DNA of 64,000 bases from Cribrihabitans_A neustonicus (GTDB lineage: Bacteria; Pseudomonadota; Alphaproteobacteria; Rhodobacterales; Rhodobacteraceae), in contig NZ_JBMERQ010000009.1 in the NCBI RefSeq assembly GCF_048820895.1, positions 54,820 to 118,819 of the forward strand. The letters run 5' to 3'. The translations under genes were made by a program, and so were the position numbers. Positions 56,898 through 64,000 of the stretch are shown here, piece after piece; the first letter of the stretch is position 1, and each line of letters starts with the position of its first letter. Below the pieces are notes generated by a model that was given only the letters and a program-made list of their open reading frames with translations, was not told where the DNA came from and did not search any database.

Positions 56898-57655
56898 CAC
56901 ACAGCCCCCACTTCTTTAAGTTTCGCCACCAGCTCGTCCACCGAGCCGACCACGATGCCGGCCGAGCGCGATTCGGGCTCCTTGGTCTCGACAACGGTCA
57001 GGCGCGGCGTGACATCGACGCCGTAGTCGGCGGCGGTCTTCTCGTCGAGCGGCTTTTTCTTGGCTTTCATGATGTTCGGCAGCGACGCATAGCGCGGCTC
57101 ATTGAGGCGCAGGTCGACCGAGACGATGGCGGGCATCTTCACCGAGATGGTCTGCAGGCCGCCGTCGACCTCGCGGGTGACCTTGGCGCTGTCGCCCTCG
57201 ATTTCCACGTCGGAGGCGAAGGTGGCCTGGCTCCAGCCCAAGAGGGCGGACAGCATCTGGCCGGTGGCGTTCATGTCGTTGTCGATCGCCTGCTTGCCGC
57301 AGAGCACCAGGCCCGGCTGCTCTTCCTCGACCACTTTGGCGAGGATCTTGGCCACCGCCAGCGGTTCGATGTCCTGATGCACGTCGTCCGCCGCGACCAC
57401 CAGAATGGCGCGGTCGGCACCCATCGCCAGCGCGGTGCGCAGGGTTTCCTGCGCCTGCTTGACGCCGATCGACACCGCGATCACCTCATCGGCCTTGCCG
57501 GCTTCCTTCAGGCGGATCGCCTCTTCGACGGCAATCTCGTCGAAGGGGTTCATCGACATCTTCACGTTGGCGAGATCGACACCGCTGCCATCCGCTTTCA
57601 CGCGGACCTTCACGTTGTAGTCAATCACGCGTTTGACAGGCACGAGTACCTTCAT
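56897..57655 (-). CDS. etfB: Electron transfer flavoprotein, beta subunit
   Basis: 252 residues from ATG 57655. MKVLVPVKRVIDYNVKVRV opens the family, with the AMP-binding GKQAIDNDMNATGQ and the conserved VSVDLRLNEPRYASLPNIMKA. It binds AMP and pairs with EtfA. Upstream in its leader are TTTGCA-type repeats that could be bound by an acyl-CoA-responsive regulator. The 275-nt gap before it contains these and nothing else I recognise. Confidence 0.96.
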   Translation of the reverse strand: MKVLVPVKRVIDYNVKVRVKADGSGVDLANVKMSMNPFDEIAVEEAIRLKEAGKADEVIAVSIGVKQAQETLRTALAMGADRAILVVAADDVHQDIEPLAVAKILAKVVEEEQPGLVLCGKQAIDNDMNATGQMLSALLGWSQATFASDVEIEGDSAKVTREVDGGLQTISVKMPAIVSVDLRLNEPRYASLPNIMKAKKKPLDEKTAADYGVDVTPRLTVVETKEPESRSAGIVVGSVDELVAKLKEVGAV

Positions 57656-57787
57656 TTTGCGTTCTCTCCTTAACAAACGGCAAGCCGCCCGAAGGCGACT
57701 CTCCTCCATGCTCTCGGTGCGTTGATACCGGCTAGGGTGGCGTTGCAACAGGGCAAAATCGTCACGTTAGCGCACGCCGACGTCGCG

Positions 57788-57817
57788 TTTGCAGCTTTGA
57801 ACCAACATCTTTGCAAG
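57788..57817. promoter_or_regulatory. Repeated TTTGCA half-sites upstream of etfB
   Basis: TTTGCA at 57788-57793 and TTTGCAAG at 57810-57817 are spaced 22 nt start to start, about two helical turns, with TTTGAA between. They lie about 130-160 nt before the etfB start and are candidate operator half-sites for an acyl-CoA-responsive regulator. Confidence 0.35.
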
Positions 57818-57930
57818 AATGTTTCCCAGCGTAATTCAGCCGCGGAACAGGGCCGGGGGCCGGTGCTCCGAGGGAAAATGCCGAAGGAAAAAGCCCGATG
57901 CGAATCGGCACCGGGCAGCGTGCCGCGGGC

Positions 57931-58503
57931 CTAGCGGTTGGCGCCCGGCACCCAGAGCACGTCGTTCTTGCCGCCGTTGTTGGCGGTGCGGGCGGCGACG
58001 AAGAACCAGTCGCTGAGCCGGTTCAGGTATTTTACGGCGGCCGGGTTCACGTCTTCGATAGTGCTGAGCTCGGTGGTCAGGCGCTCGGCGCGGCGGGCCA
58101 CCGTGCGGCAGATGTGCAGCTGTGCCGAGAGTCGTGAGCCGCCCGGCAGAATGAAGCTGCGCAGGGGCTCCAGGCCCTTGTTCATCGCGTCAATCTCGCC
58201 CTCGAGGCGGTCCACCTGAGCGGCGGCGATGCGCAGCGGCGGGTATTCGGCTTCGGCGTCCTTCTCCATTCCCGGACGGCAGAGATCGGCGCCAAGATCG
58301 AAGAGATCGTTCTGGATACGGGCGAGCGCCTCGTCCATTTCCGCCTCGGCCTCCAGCCGGGCGGCGCCAACAAAGGCATTCAGCTCGTCCGCGGTGCCAT
58401 AGGCGTTGACCCGGGCCGAGTGCTTGGCCACCCGCTCGCCATTGCCGAGCGCGGTGTCGCCCTTGTCGCCGGTGCGGGTGTAGATCTTGTTGAGCACGAC
58501 CAT
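57931..58503 (-). CDS. pduO: Cob(I)alamin adenosyltransferase, PduO type
   Basis: 190 residues. YTRTGDKGDTALGNGERVAK, YGTADELNAFVGAARL and the FDLGADLCRPG motif, then RLSAQLHICRTVARRAERL, are the PduO ATP-binding and dimer signatures. It adenosylates cob(I)alamin to the B12 coenzyme needed by methylmalonyl-CoA and ethylmalonyl-CoA mutases. It follows the HIG1-type gene by 6 nt on the minus strand, so they are co-transcribed, and is convergent with nothing. It complements cobC and cobD at 18 kb. Confidence 0.94.
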   Translation of the reverse strand: MVVLNKIYTRTGDKGDTALGNGERVAKHSARVNAYGTADELNAFVGAARLEAEAEMDEALARIQNDLFDLGADLCRPGMEKDAEAEYPPLRIAAAQVDRLEGEIDAMNKGLEPLRSFILPGGSRLSAQLHICRTVARRAERLTTELSTIEDVNPAAVKYLNRLSDWFFVAARTANNGGKNDVLWVPGANR

Positions 58504-58509
58504 GGCGCA

Positions 58510-58716
58510 TTACCCTCCCTGGCTGCGCAGGTAGATGTAGGCCAGGATCAGCACCACTGCAATGAATTGAAGCAGGATGCGCAGCCGCATCATCTTGTTC
58601 GCGTATTTCTTATTGAACGTCCCGCCCTTGCCAAAGCCGCCAATGCCGATCACCAGAACGGCAATGGTGGCCAGGACCGCAAGCACGGCGATGTAATATA
58701 GCGGATCGGTCATCAA
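58510..58716 (-). CDS. HIG1-type twin-transmembrane protein
   Basis: 68 residues, two membrane helices (IAVLAVLATIAVLVIGIGG and LLQFIAVVLILAYIYLR), joined by the conserved GTFNKKYANKMMRLR, the HIG1-domain signature. Mitochondrial HIG1/Rcf proteins help assemble or tune cytochrome oxidase; the bacterial role is not settled. It shares a transcript with pduO (6 nt apart), an order seen in Rhodobacteraceae. Start M1 58716 or M2 58713. Confidence 0.82.
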   Translation of the reverse strand: MMTDPLYYIAVLAVLATIAVLVIGIGGFGKGGTFNKKYANKMMRLRILLQFIAVVLILAYIYLRSQGG

Positions 58717-58823
58717 GTCCCCCGGAGTATCGCCAAGCCCAATCGGCTGGGCGGGTTGGTTTGCAGAGTGGCGCTGCGGCCTGCTGTAGCCCGCGGGGCG
58801 GGCGGATGCGACCAGGAATCGCG

Positions 58824-59654
58824 CTACTGCAGCCGGGCCAGGATGCGGTCAATTGCCCTAGTGCTGAGCAGGCGTCGCAGCACGCCTGCGATATGGGTGG
58901 GCATGGTGACGTAATAGCGCGGCCGGGGATTGCGGGATTCGCATGCAAGCGCCAGCTTGGCGGTCACGGCAGAAGGTGGCAGCTCGAAACGATCGGGGCC
59001 GCGGCTGTTATAGAGCCGGTTCAGCAGTCCCGATTCGTAGCGGGCGCGCAGGGCCGAGCTTTTCCAGTCGATGAAACGCTCGAAGTAGGGGATTGATTTC
59101 TCCCGGATCTTGGACGTGACCGGTCCGGGCTCGATCAGCACCAGGTGGATGCCGCTGCCGCGCAGCTCCACGCGCAGTGTGTCGGTCAGTCCTTCCAGCG
59201 CGTATTTCGTCGCCACATAGGCCCCGCGCCAGGGAAAGGACACAAAGCCGAGGATCGAAGAGTTCTGCACGATCCGACCGTGCCCTTGCGCCCGCATCAC
59301 CGGGATCACCCTTCGGGTCAGTTCATGCCAGCCGAAGAAATTGGCCTCAAAAATGGTGCGCAGGGCTTCAGTCGGCAAATCCTCCACCGCGCCGGGCAGA
59401 CCGTGGGCGCCGTTGTTGAACAGAACATCGAGGGTTCCGCCGGTGGCCTCCAGCACTTCGGCGAGGCCCGCTTCGATGGTGGCGGGGTCGGTGTAGTCGA
59501 TGCGCGGGCTAAGGAAGCCCTCGGCGCGAATCCGGTCGCAGTCGCGCTGCTGGCGGCAGGACGCGAAAACTTTCCAGCCGCGCTCCCGCATGCCCCGGGC
59601 TGCGTCCAGGCCGATGCCGGAAGAGCAGCCGGTGATCAGGATTGTTTTTTGCAT
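58824..59654 (-). CDS. Short-chain dehydrogenase/reductase
   Basis: 276 residues, classical SDR. Cofactor motif TGCSSGIGLDAA near the N-terminus, NNGAHG as the family NNAG motif, and the catalytic set Ser-Tyr-Lys in NSSILGF and YVATKYALEGL. It probably uses NAD(P)H on a hydroxyl or ketone, but the substrate is not predictable. It is a separate minus-strand unit 107 nt after the HIG1 gene's start region. The tail KSSALRARYESGL and RYYVTMPTHI is typical of YqjQ-like long SDRs. Confidence 0.87.
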   Translation of the reverse strand: MQKTILITGCSSGIGLDAARGMRERGWKVFASCRQQRDCDRIRAEGFLSPRIDYTDPATIEAGLAEVLEATGGTLDVLFNNGAHGLPGAVEDLPTEALRTIFEANFFGWHELTRRVIPVMRAQGHGRIVQNSSILGFVSFPWRGAYVATKYALEGLTDTLRVELRGSGIHLVLIEPGPVTSKIREKSIPYFERFIDWKSSALRARYESGLLNRLYNSRGPDRFELPPSAVTAKLALACESRNPRPRYYVTMPTHIAGVLRRLLSTRAIDRILARLQ

Positions 59655-59711
59655 GAAGCGCCCTTGTGCTGCGGCGGCCCGGCACGCGGGCCTCGCGCAG
59701 CCTTATGGGGC

Positions 59712-60383
59712 TTAATCGCTGACCAGGGAAGCGGCAATCCAGCCCACCCGGCCCCGCGAGGGCACCCGCAGGTGCAGCCATCCGCTGCCGTCGTCCTCGA
59801 AGACGACGACCTCGTCGCCGCGGTCAAGCTGGGTGAGCACCGGGTAGTTGGTTCCCGGCCCAAGCCGCATGTTGACACGGGTGGCAGTAATCTGGCGGAC
59901 ATCTTCGGCAGGGGCGGCGTCCGTCTGCTCAACCGAAACGGCCTGCGGTTCGGGCTGGGCCTGCAATGCTGCATCGGCGGCCGGAGCGGCAGCCTTCACC
60001 GGTTGCAACCCGGCGAGCCCGGCATCGAGGGAGGCAAGCTGCACCACTGCCTGCTGCCCGCCGGCAGGCGGGAAGGCGGTGCCGGAGCGGGCGATGGCGG
60101 GGCCCGCCGCAGCGATCTGCCGCCGGGCGACCTGGCTGCGCAGCTCCGGATCGGCCGCCGGGCGCACCGGCGTGGTTTCGTTCAGCGCGACCCGGGTCAC
60201 AAGCGAATCTGCGTCCACCGCGGTGCGGCGGACGGGCGCCGGCGCGGGATCATGGGAAAATGCGGTTTTGGCGATATCGACAGCGGCGGAAGGGCCTTTG
60301 CGCGGTTCGAAATCCGCACCCCCGCTCATTTCGTAGAAAGTCCAGCCCAGAATAAGAAACGATGCGATCACAAGACGCGGCAT
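59712..60383 (-). CDS. SH3 domain protein with N-terminal membrane anchor
   Basis: 223 residues. Hydrophobic N-terminus (RLVIASFLILGWTFYEM) as anchor or signal, then about 130 residues of alanine/proline-rich, probably disordered linker (PVRRTAVDADSLV, AAPAADAALQAQ), and a C-terminal SH3_3 domain (ITATRVNMRLGPGTNYPVL, GDEVVVFEDDGSGWLHL, GRVGWIAASLVSD). Such bacterial SH3 domains bind peptidoglycan peptides or partners in the periplasm. It is divergent from parC. GTG just before 60383 is an alternative start. Confidence 0.83.
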   Translation of the reverse strand: MPRLVIASFLILGWTFYEMSGGADFEPRKGPSAAVDIAKTAFSHDPAPAPVRRTAVDADSLVTRVALNETTPVRPAADPELRSQVARRQIAAAGPAIARSGTAFPPAGGQQAVVQLASLDAGLAGLQPVKAAAPAADAALQAQPEPQAVSVEQTDAAPAEDVRQITATRVNMRLGPGTNYPVLTQLDRGDEVVVFEDDGSGWLHLRVPSRGRVGWIAASLVSD

Positions 60384-60656
60384 AACACTAACCCCCCACG
60401 GAACTGCCGAAAAAACCTGAAAATTCAAGGACGCAGTCGATGCGCCCTGCTGGATGTTCTACGCACAGGCCTGATGTATTGTTCCGGCTTCTGGTTAAAT
60501 TAGTGCAATTGCTCCGGGGGGAAACCGCGCCTTCGCGCCCTTGAAGGCAGGCCAATTGCGGATTGCGCGCTGCTATGTTCCGGTCTGGGGTGGCCCCGTG
60601 CGAATTTCGCCCGCGCCCGCTTTACCAAATTCAACGCGGACAGTATCACGCTAGCC

Positions 60657-63005
60657 ATGAGCGACCTGGAAGATCACCACGACATCCCCGCACCTCCGGA
60701 AAACGGAGAGATTCTGGAACCGTTGCGCCGCGCCATTGGCGAGCGCTACCTGACCTATGCGCTGAGCACCATCATGCACCGGGCGCTGCCCGATGCGCGC
60801 GATGGGCTGAAGCCGGTGCACCGGCGGATCCTCTATGCGATGAACCGGCTGCGGCTGTCTTCCAGCGGCGGCTTCCTGAAGTCGGCGAAGATCTCCGGCG
60901 ACACGATGGGCGACTTCCACCCGCACGGCGACGCCGCGATTTACGATGCAATGGCGCGCCTGGCGCAGGATTTCAACGTCCGCTACCCGCTGGTCGACGG
61001 CCAGGGCAACTTCGGCAACATCGACGGCGACAACCCGGCTGCTTCGCGCTACACCGAGGCGCGGATGACCTTCGTCGCCGAGGCGATGCTGGAGGGGCTG
61101 AACGAGAACGCGGTCGACTTCCGCGACAACTACGATGGCCGCCTGACCGAGCCGTCGGTGCTGCCCGCGACCTTCCCTAACATTCTGGCCAATGGCGCGG
61201 CGGGCATTGCGGTTGGCATGGCGACCAATATCCCGCCGCACAATATCGCCGAGCTGATCGACGCCTGCCTGCATCTGATCAGGACGCCTGATGCGCGCGA
61301 CGAGACCCTGCTGAACTACGTGCCCGGCCCTGACTTCCCGACCGGCGGCGTCATCGTCGAGCCGAAGGAGAACATCGCCAAGGCCTACCGCACCGGGCGC
61401 GGCTCGTTCCGGCTGCGCTGCACCTGGGAGGTCGAGGACCTGGGCCGCGGCCAGTGGCAGGTGGTGGTGACCGAGATCCCCTACCAGGTCCAGAAGTCCA
61501 AGCTGATCGAGAAAATCGCCGAGCTGATTCAGACCAAGAAGGTCCCGATCCTCGCTGATGTGCGCGACGAATCGGCCGATGACATCCGCATCATCCTGGA
61601 GCCCAAGTCCAAGAACGTGGACCCCGAGCTCCTGATGGGCATGATGTTCCGCAACTCGGACCTGGAGATCCGTTTCAGCCTGAACATGAACGTGCTGATC
61701 GACGGCGTGACGCCCAAGGTCTGCTCGATGAAGGAAGTGCTGCGCGCCTTCCTCGACCACCGCCGCGACGTGCTGCAGCGCCGGTCGCAGCACCGGATGG
61801 AAAAGATCGACCACCGGCTGGAGGTGCTGAACGGTTTCATCATCGCCTTCCTCAACCTCGACCGGGTGATCGACATCATCCGCTACGACGAGGATCCGAA
61901 GGCGGCGCTGATGCGCGAAGACTGGGGCCGCGAGCACCCGCGCGCGTTCACCGAGGCCGAGTATGTCACTCCGGGCGCCGGCATGGGCGAGCTGACCGAG
62001 GTGCAGGCCGAGGCGATCCTCAACATGCGCCTGCGCAGCTTGCGCAAGCTGGAGGAGATCGAACTGGTCCGCGAGCGCGACGCGCTGCGTGAGGAGCGCG
62101 CCGGGCTGGTGGAGCTTCAGGGTTCGGAAGAGCTGCAGTGGACGCGCATCTCCGAACAGCTGAAGGACACCAAGAAGCAGTTCGGCAAGAACTACGAAGG
62201 CGGCGCCCGCCGCACCCGCTTTGCCGAGGCGGGCGAGGTCGAAGAGGTGCCGCTGGAGGCGATGATCGACCGCGAGCCGATCACCGTGGTCTGCTCGCAG
62301 ATGGGCTGGATCCGGGCGATGACCGGCCATATCGATCTGGGTCGCGAGCTGAAGTTCAAGGACGGCGACGGCCCGCGCTTCATTTTCCACGCAGAGACCA
62401 CGGACCGGCTCCTGGTGTTCGGCTCGAACGGCCGGTTCTATACGCTCTCGGCGGCGAATCTGCCGGGCGGGCGCGGTATGGGGGAACCCGTGCGGCTGAT
62501 GGTGGACCTGCCCAATGAAGTGGAGATCGTCGATCTCCTGATCCACAACCCCGAGGGCAAGCTGCTGGTCGCTTCCGACGCCGGCAACGGCTTCATCTGC
62601 GCCGAGAAGGAGATCGTCGCCCAGACCCGCAGCGGCAAGCAGGTCTTGAACGTGAAGGACGGCGACCGCGCCAGCATCTGCATCCCGGTCGAGGGCGATC
62701 ACGTGGCGGTGGTCTCGGAAAACGGCAAGTTCCTCGTCTTCTCGGTCGAGGAGATGCCCGAACTGACCCGCGGCAAGGGCGTGCGCCTGCAAAAATACAA
62801 CATGGCCCGCGGCAAGCAGGGGGCGCTGGAACTGGATGGCGGCCTGAGCGACGTCACCACCTTCAACTGGGACGACGGGCTGAAGTGGGAAATGGGCGGC
62901 GGCAAGACACGGCACGAAAGCGATCTGACGCCGTGGCTTGGCAAGCGCGCCGGTATCGGCAAACGCCCGCCGCACGGTTTTCCGCGTAATTACAAGTTCA
63001 AATAA
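60657..63005 (+). CDS. parC: DNA topoisomerase IV subunit A
   Basis: 782 residues. GyrA/ParC family: GLKPVHRRILYAMNRL, catalytic Tyr132 in ASRYTEARMT, FHPHGDAAIYDAM as the helix that contacts quinolones, then GyrI motif-free beta-propeller blades in the C-terminal third (VVCSQMGWIRAMTGHIDL, LVFGSNGRFYTL, GDHVAVVSENGKFL). The Ser80 position of E. coli ParC is Ala93 here and Glu84 is Asp97. The length and lack of the glutamine-rich GyrA box mark ParC rather than GyrA. It separates sister chromosomes. A stem-loop follows its stop codon. Confidence 0.94.
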   Translation: MSDLEDHHDIPAPPENGEILEPLRRAIGERYLTYALSTIMHRALPDARDGLKPVHRRILYAMNRLRLSSSGGFLKSAKISGDTMGDFHPHGDAAIYDAMARLAQDFNVRYPLVDGQGNFGNIDGDNPAASRYTEARMTFVAEAMLEGLNENAVDFRDNYDGRLTEPSVLPATFPNILANGAAGIAVGMATNIPPHNIAELIDACLHLIRTPDARDETLLNYVPGPDFPTGGVIVEPKENIAKAYRTGRGSFRLRCTWEVEDLGRGQWQVVVTEIPYQVQKSKLIEKIAELIQTKKVPILADVRDESADDIRIILEPKSKNVDPELLMGMMFRNSDLEIRFSLNMNVLIDGVTPKVCSMKEVLRAFLDHRRDVLQRRSQHRMEKIDHRLEVLNGFIIAFLNLDRVIDIIRYDEDPKAALMREDWGREHPRAFTEAEYVTPGAGMGELTEVQAEAILNMRLRSLRKLEEIELVRERDALREERAGLVELQGSEELQWTRISEQLKDTKKQFGKNYEGGARRTRFAEAGEVEEVPLEAMIDREPITVVCSQMGWIRAMTGHIDLGRELKFKDGDGPRFIFHAETTDRLLVFGSNGRFYTLSAANLPGGRGMGEPVRLMVDLPNEVEIVDLLIHNPEGKLLVASDAGNGFICAEKEIVAQTRSGKQVLNVKDGDRASICIPVEGDHVAVVSENGKFLVFSVEEMPELTRGKGVRLQKYNMARGKQGALELDGGLSDVTTFNWDDGLKWEMGGGKTRHESDLTPWLGKRAGIGKRPPHGFPRNYKFK

Positions 63006-63022
63006 GGCCTCCCGGGCGCCTT

Positions 63023-63059
63023 CCTGTGCTCCGCCTGCCACCTGCGCGCGGAGTACAGG
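63023..63059 (+). terminator. Stem-loop after parC
   Basis: CCTGTGCTCCGC (63023-63034) pairs with GCGGAGTACAGG (63048-63059), one G-U pair included, with a 13-nt loop. CTTTA follows a few nt later but no real T-tract. It may stabilise or weakly terminate parC mRNA. Confidence 0.5.
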
Positions 63060-63130
63060 CCTCCTGCTCTTTACCCGCGTCGTAACGCAGGGCTATCTGT
63101 GGACCCGGAAATAACGGACAAGGACCCGCC

Positions 63131-63730
63131 ATGCTGCGCATGATTGCTTCCCTCGCCGCCCTGGCCCTGCTTGCCGCCTGCGGCGAGACCCGGCTGGACG
63201 AACCGCCCGAGGACCTCGGCGCCTTCAAGCCGCGGCTTGCCTACGTCTATACCGAAAAGGCGCTGCAATGGCCGATGTCGCGGCAGGCTGATCACTCGGA
63301 ATGGACCGCGCCGATCGAGAATGCACTGGAAGCCCGCCTGCGCCGCTACGAGGGCAGCCAGGAATACGATGTGGCGGTGACGCTGGAAGGTTTCATGCTG
63401 GCCCCTGCAGGGGTGCCGGTGCTGTTCTCACCCAAGAGCGTCGCGGTGGTGAACGTCTTTGTCTACGACGTCGCCGCCAAGGAATTCCTCGCCAAGAAGC
63501 ATCAGATGGAGATCTTCGAAAGCACCACGGGCGAAAGCGCGGTGCTGGGCTCCGGCCATGCCCGCAGCAAGGAGGAGCAGATCGCGGGTCTTGCGGTCAA
63601 TATCGCCGACAAGGTTGAGGAATGGATGGCAGAGCGGCACCGCGAAGAGGGGTGGTTTGCTCCGCGCGGCGCTGAAGCATCCGCAGATACCCCACCGGAT
63701 GGCGCAGTGGCCCCGGTCCCTTCCGGCTGA
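63131..63730 (+). CDS. Putative lipoprotein of unknown function
   Basis: 199 residues. A lipoprotein signal peptide is clear (ASLAALALLAACGE, lipobox Cys17). The mature part is mixed alpha/beta (AYVYTEKALQWPM, YDVAVTLEGFMLA) without a known motif; the C-terminus is acidic and proline-rich (ADTPPDGAVAPVPSG). It lies between parC and tuf on the same strand. Anchoring could be at the inner or outer membrane; the Gly after Cys gives no strong inner-membrane retention. Function unknown. Confidence 0.8.
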   Translation: MLRMIASLAALALLAACGETRLDEPPEDLGAFKPRLAYVYTEKALQWPMSRQADHSEWTAPIENALEARLRRYEGSQEYDVAVTLEGFMLAPAGVPVLFSPKSVAVVNVFVYDVAAKEFLAKKHQMEIFESTTGESAVLGSGHARSKEEQIAGLAVNIADKVEEWMAERHREEGWFAPRGAEASADTPPDGAVAPVPSG

Positions 63731-63853
63731 GCCGGCGATTTCCGCTTCTGTCAAGCAGGAACGGGTTGATTTTTCCCCGCAAACCAAATAACCCGCCCGC
63801 GCAGAGGAAACCGGGTCCAAGCTGACCCCTCATTTCAAAAGGGCGCCTGAGGA

Positions 63854-64000
63854 ATGGCAAAGGAAAAGTTTGAGCGTAATAAACCGCACGTCAACATCGG
63901 CACCGTCGGCCACGTTGACCACGGCAAGACCACGCTGACCGCAGCGATCACCAAATACTTCGGCGACTTCAAGGCCTACGACCAGATCGACGGCGCGCCG
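63854..64000 (+). CDS. tuf: Elongation factor Tu, cut by the window edge
   Basis: 49 codons are present, beginning MAKEKFERNKPHVNIGTVGH and containing the P-loop GHVDHGKTT, then LTAAITKYFGDF. EF-Tu carries aminoacyl-tRNA to the ribosome. The rest continues past the right edge. AAGGGCGCCTGAGGA lies before the ATG. In the 124 nt upstream I find no clear terminator for the lipoprotein gene. Confidence 0.97.
   Translation, partial: MAKEKFERNKPHVNIGTVGHVDHGKTTLTAAITKYFGDFKAYDQIDGAP

Noticed and set aside
60651..63041. About 800-codon minus-strand frame opposite parC
   Set aside because: Antisense shadow of parC; residue composition (Ala, His, Gln, Arg) is typical of reversed GC-rich codons.

Overview
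This is a GC-rich chromosomal segment from an alphaproteobacterium, most probably a Rhodobacteraceae member of the Roseobacter group (Leisingera, Phaeobacter or Ruegeria-like; the genus is inferred, not proven). The evidence is the split F0 operon atpIBEXF with its b' subunit, the chvI-chvG-hprK-rapZ-PTS cluster beside pckA, the domain-limited HPr kinase, a probable methylsuccinyl-CoA dehydrogenase of the ethylmalonyl-CoA pathway, and families such as DUF1491, DUF6473 and twin-TM HIG1-type proteins. Every gene found is intact except tuf, which is cut by the right edge. I see no insertion sequence, phage, CRISPR array, tRNA or rRNA. The window reads as core genome with short intergenic regions.

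Layout. 0.2-6.8 kb: an EF-G-like GTPase, a prolyl-tRNA editing protein, a divergent azoreductase/LysR pair, and two EamA transporters around an ArsR regulator. 6.9-9.7 kb: the F0 ATP synthase operon, closed by a good terminator. 9.7-12.3 kb: a two-domain methyltransferase and a FadR-type regulator. 12.5-16.6 kb: smc, a small secreted protein and a probable 32-residue membrane peptide. 16.7-24 kb: a lytic transglycosylase, cobC-cobD, a glutathionyl-hydroquinone reductase, an L,D-transpeptidase and a PatB-type C-S lyase. 23.5-28.2 kb: two peptide deformylase genes (the second with a destroyed active site), fmt, small membrane proteins, rnhA and ispH. 28.3-39.2 kb: cytochrome c, NYN protein, folK, rpoZ, rel, DUF2062, pdxJ, acpS, lepB, rnc, era, DUF1491 and recO. 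39.4-45.9 kb: SGNH lipoprotein, mcd, TauE, CDF transporter, dgt and a soluble PAS/MCP-fragment protein. 46.1-53.5 kb: pckA diverging from chvI-chvG-hprK-rapZ-EIIA-ptsH and an acyltransferase. 53.6-60.4 kb: hbd, DUF6473, etfBA, pduO, SDR and SH3 proteins. 60.6-64 kb: parC, a lipoprotein and the start of tuf.

How genes work together. mcd passes electrons to EtfAB. Together with hbd and pckA they suit growth on acetate or C4 acids through acetoacetyl/crotonyl-CoA and the ethylmalonyl-CoA pathway, with gluconeogenesis at PEP. ChvGI, HprK, EIIA and HPr form a regulatory, not sugar-transporting, phosphorelay next to pckA. def-def2-fmt handle N-terminal formylmethionine. rpoZ-rel and lepB-rnc-era are housekeeping clusters.

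The most unusual items are: an EF-G paralogue with no switch I and no catalytic histidine; a deformylase paralogue lacking both the metal-ligand Cys and the catalytic Glu; an unannotated 32-aa membrane peptide in its own hairpin-flanked unit; a perfect TTAA-N7-TTAA CtrA-type site upstream of the PAS/MCP-fragment gene; and several palindromes placed as operators beside regulators.
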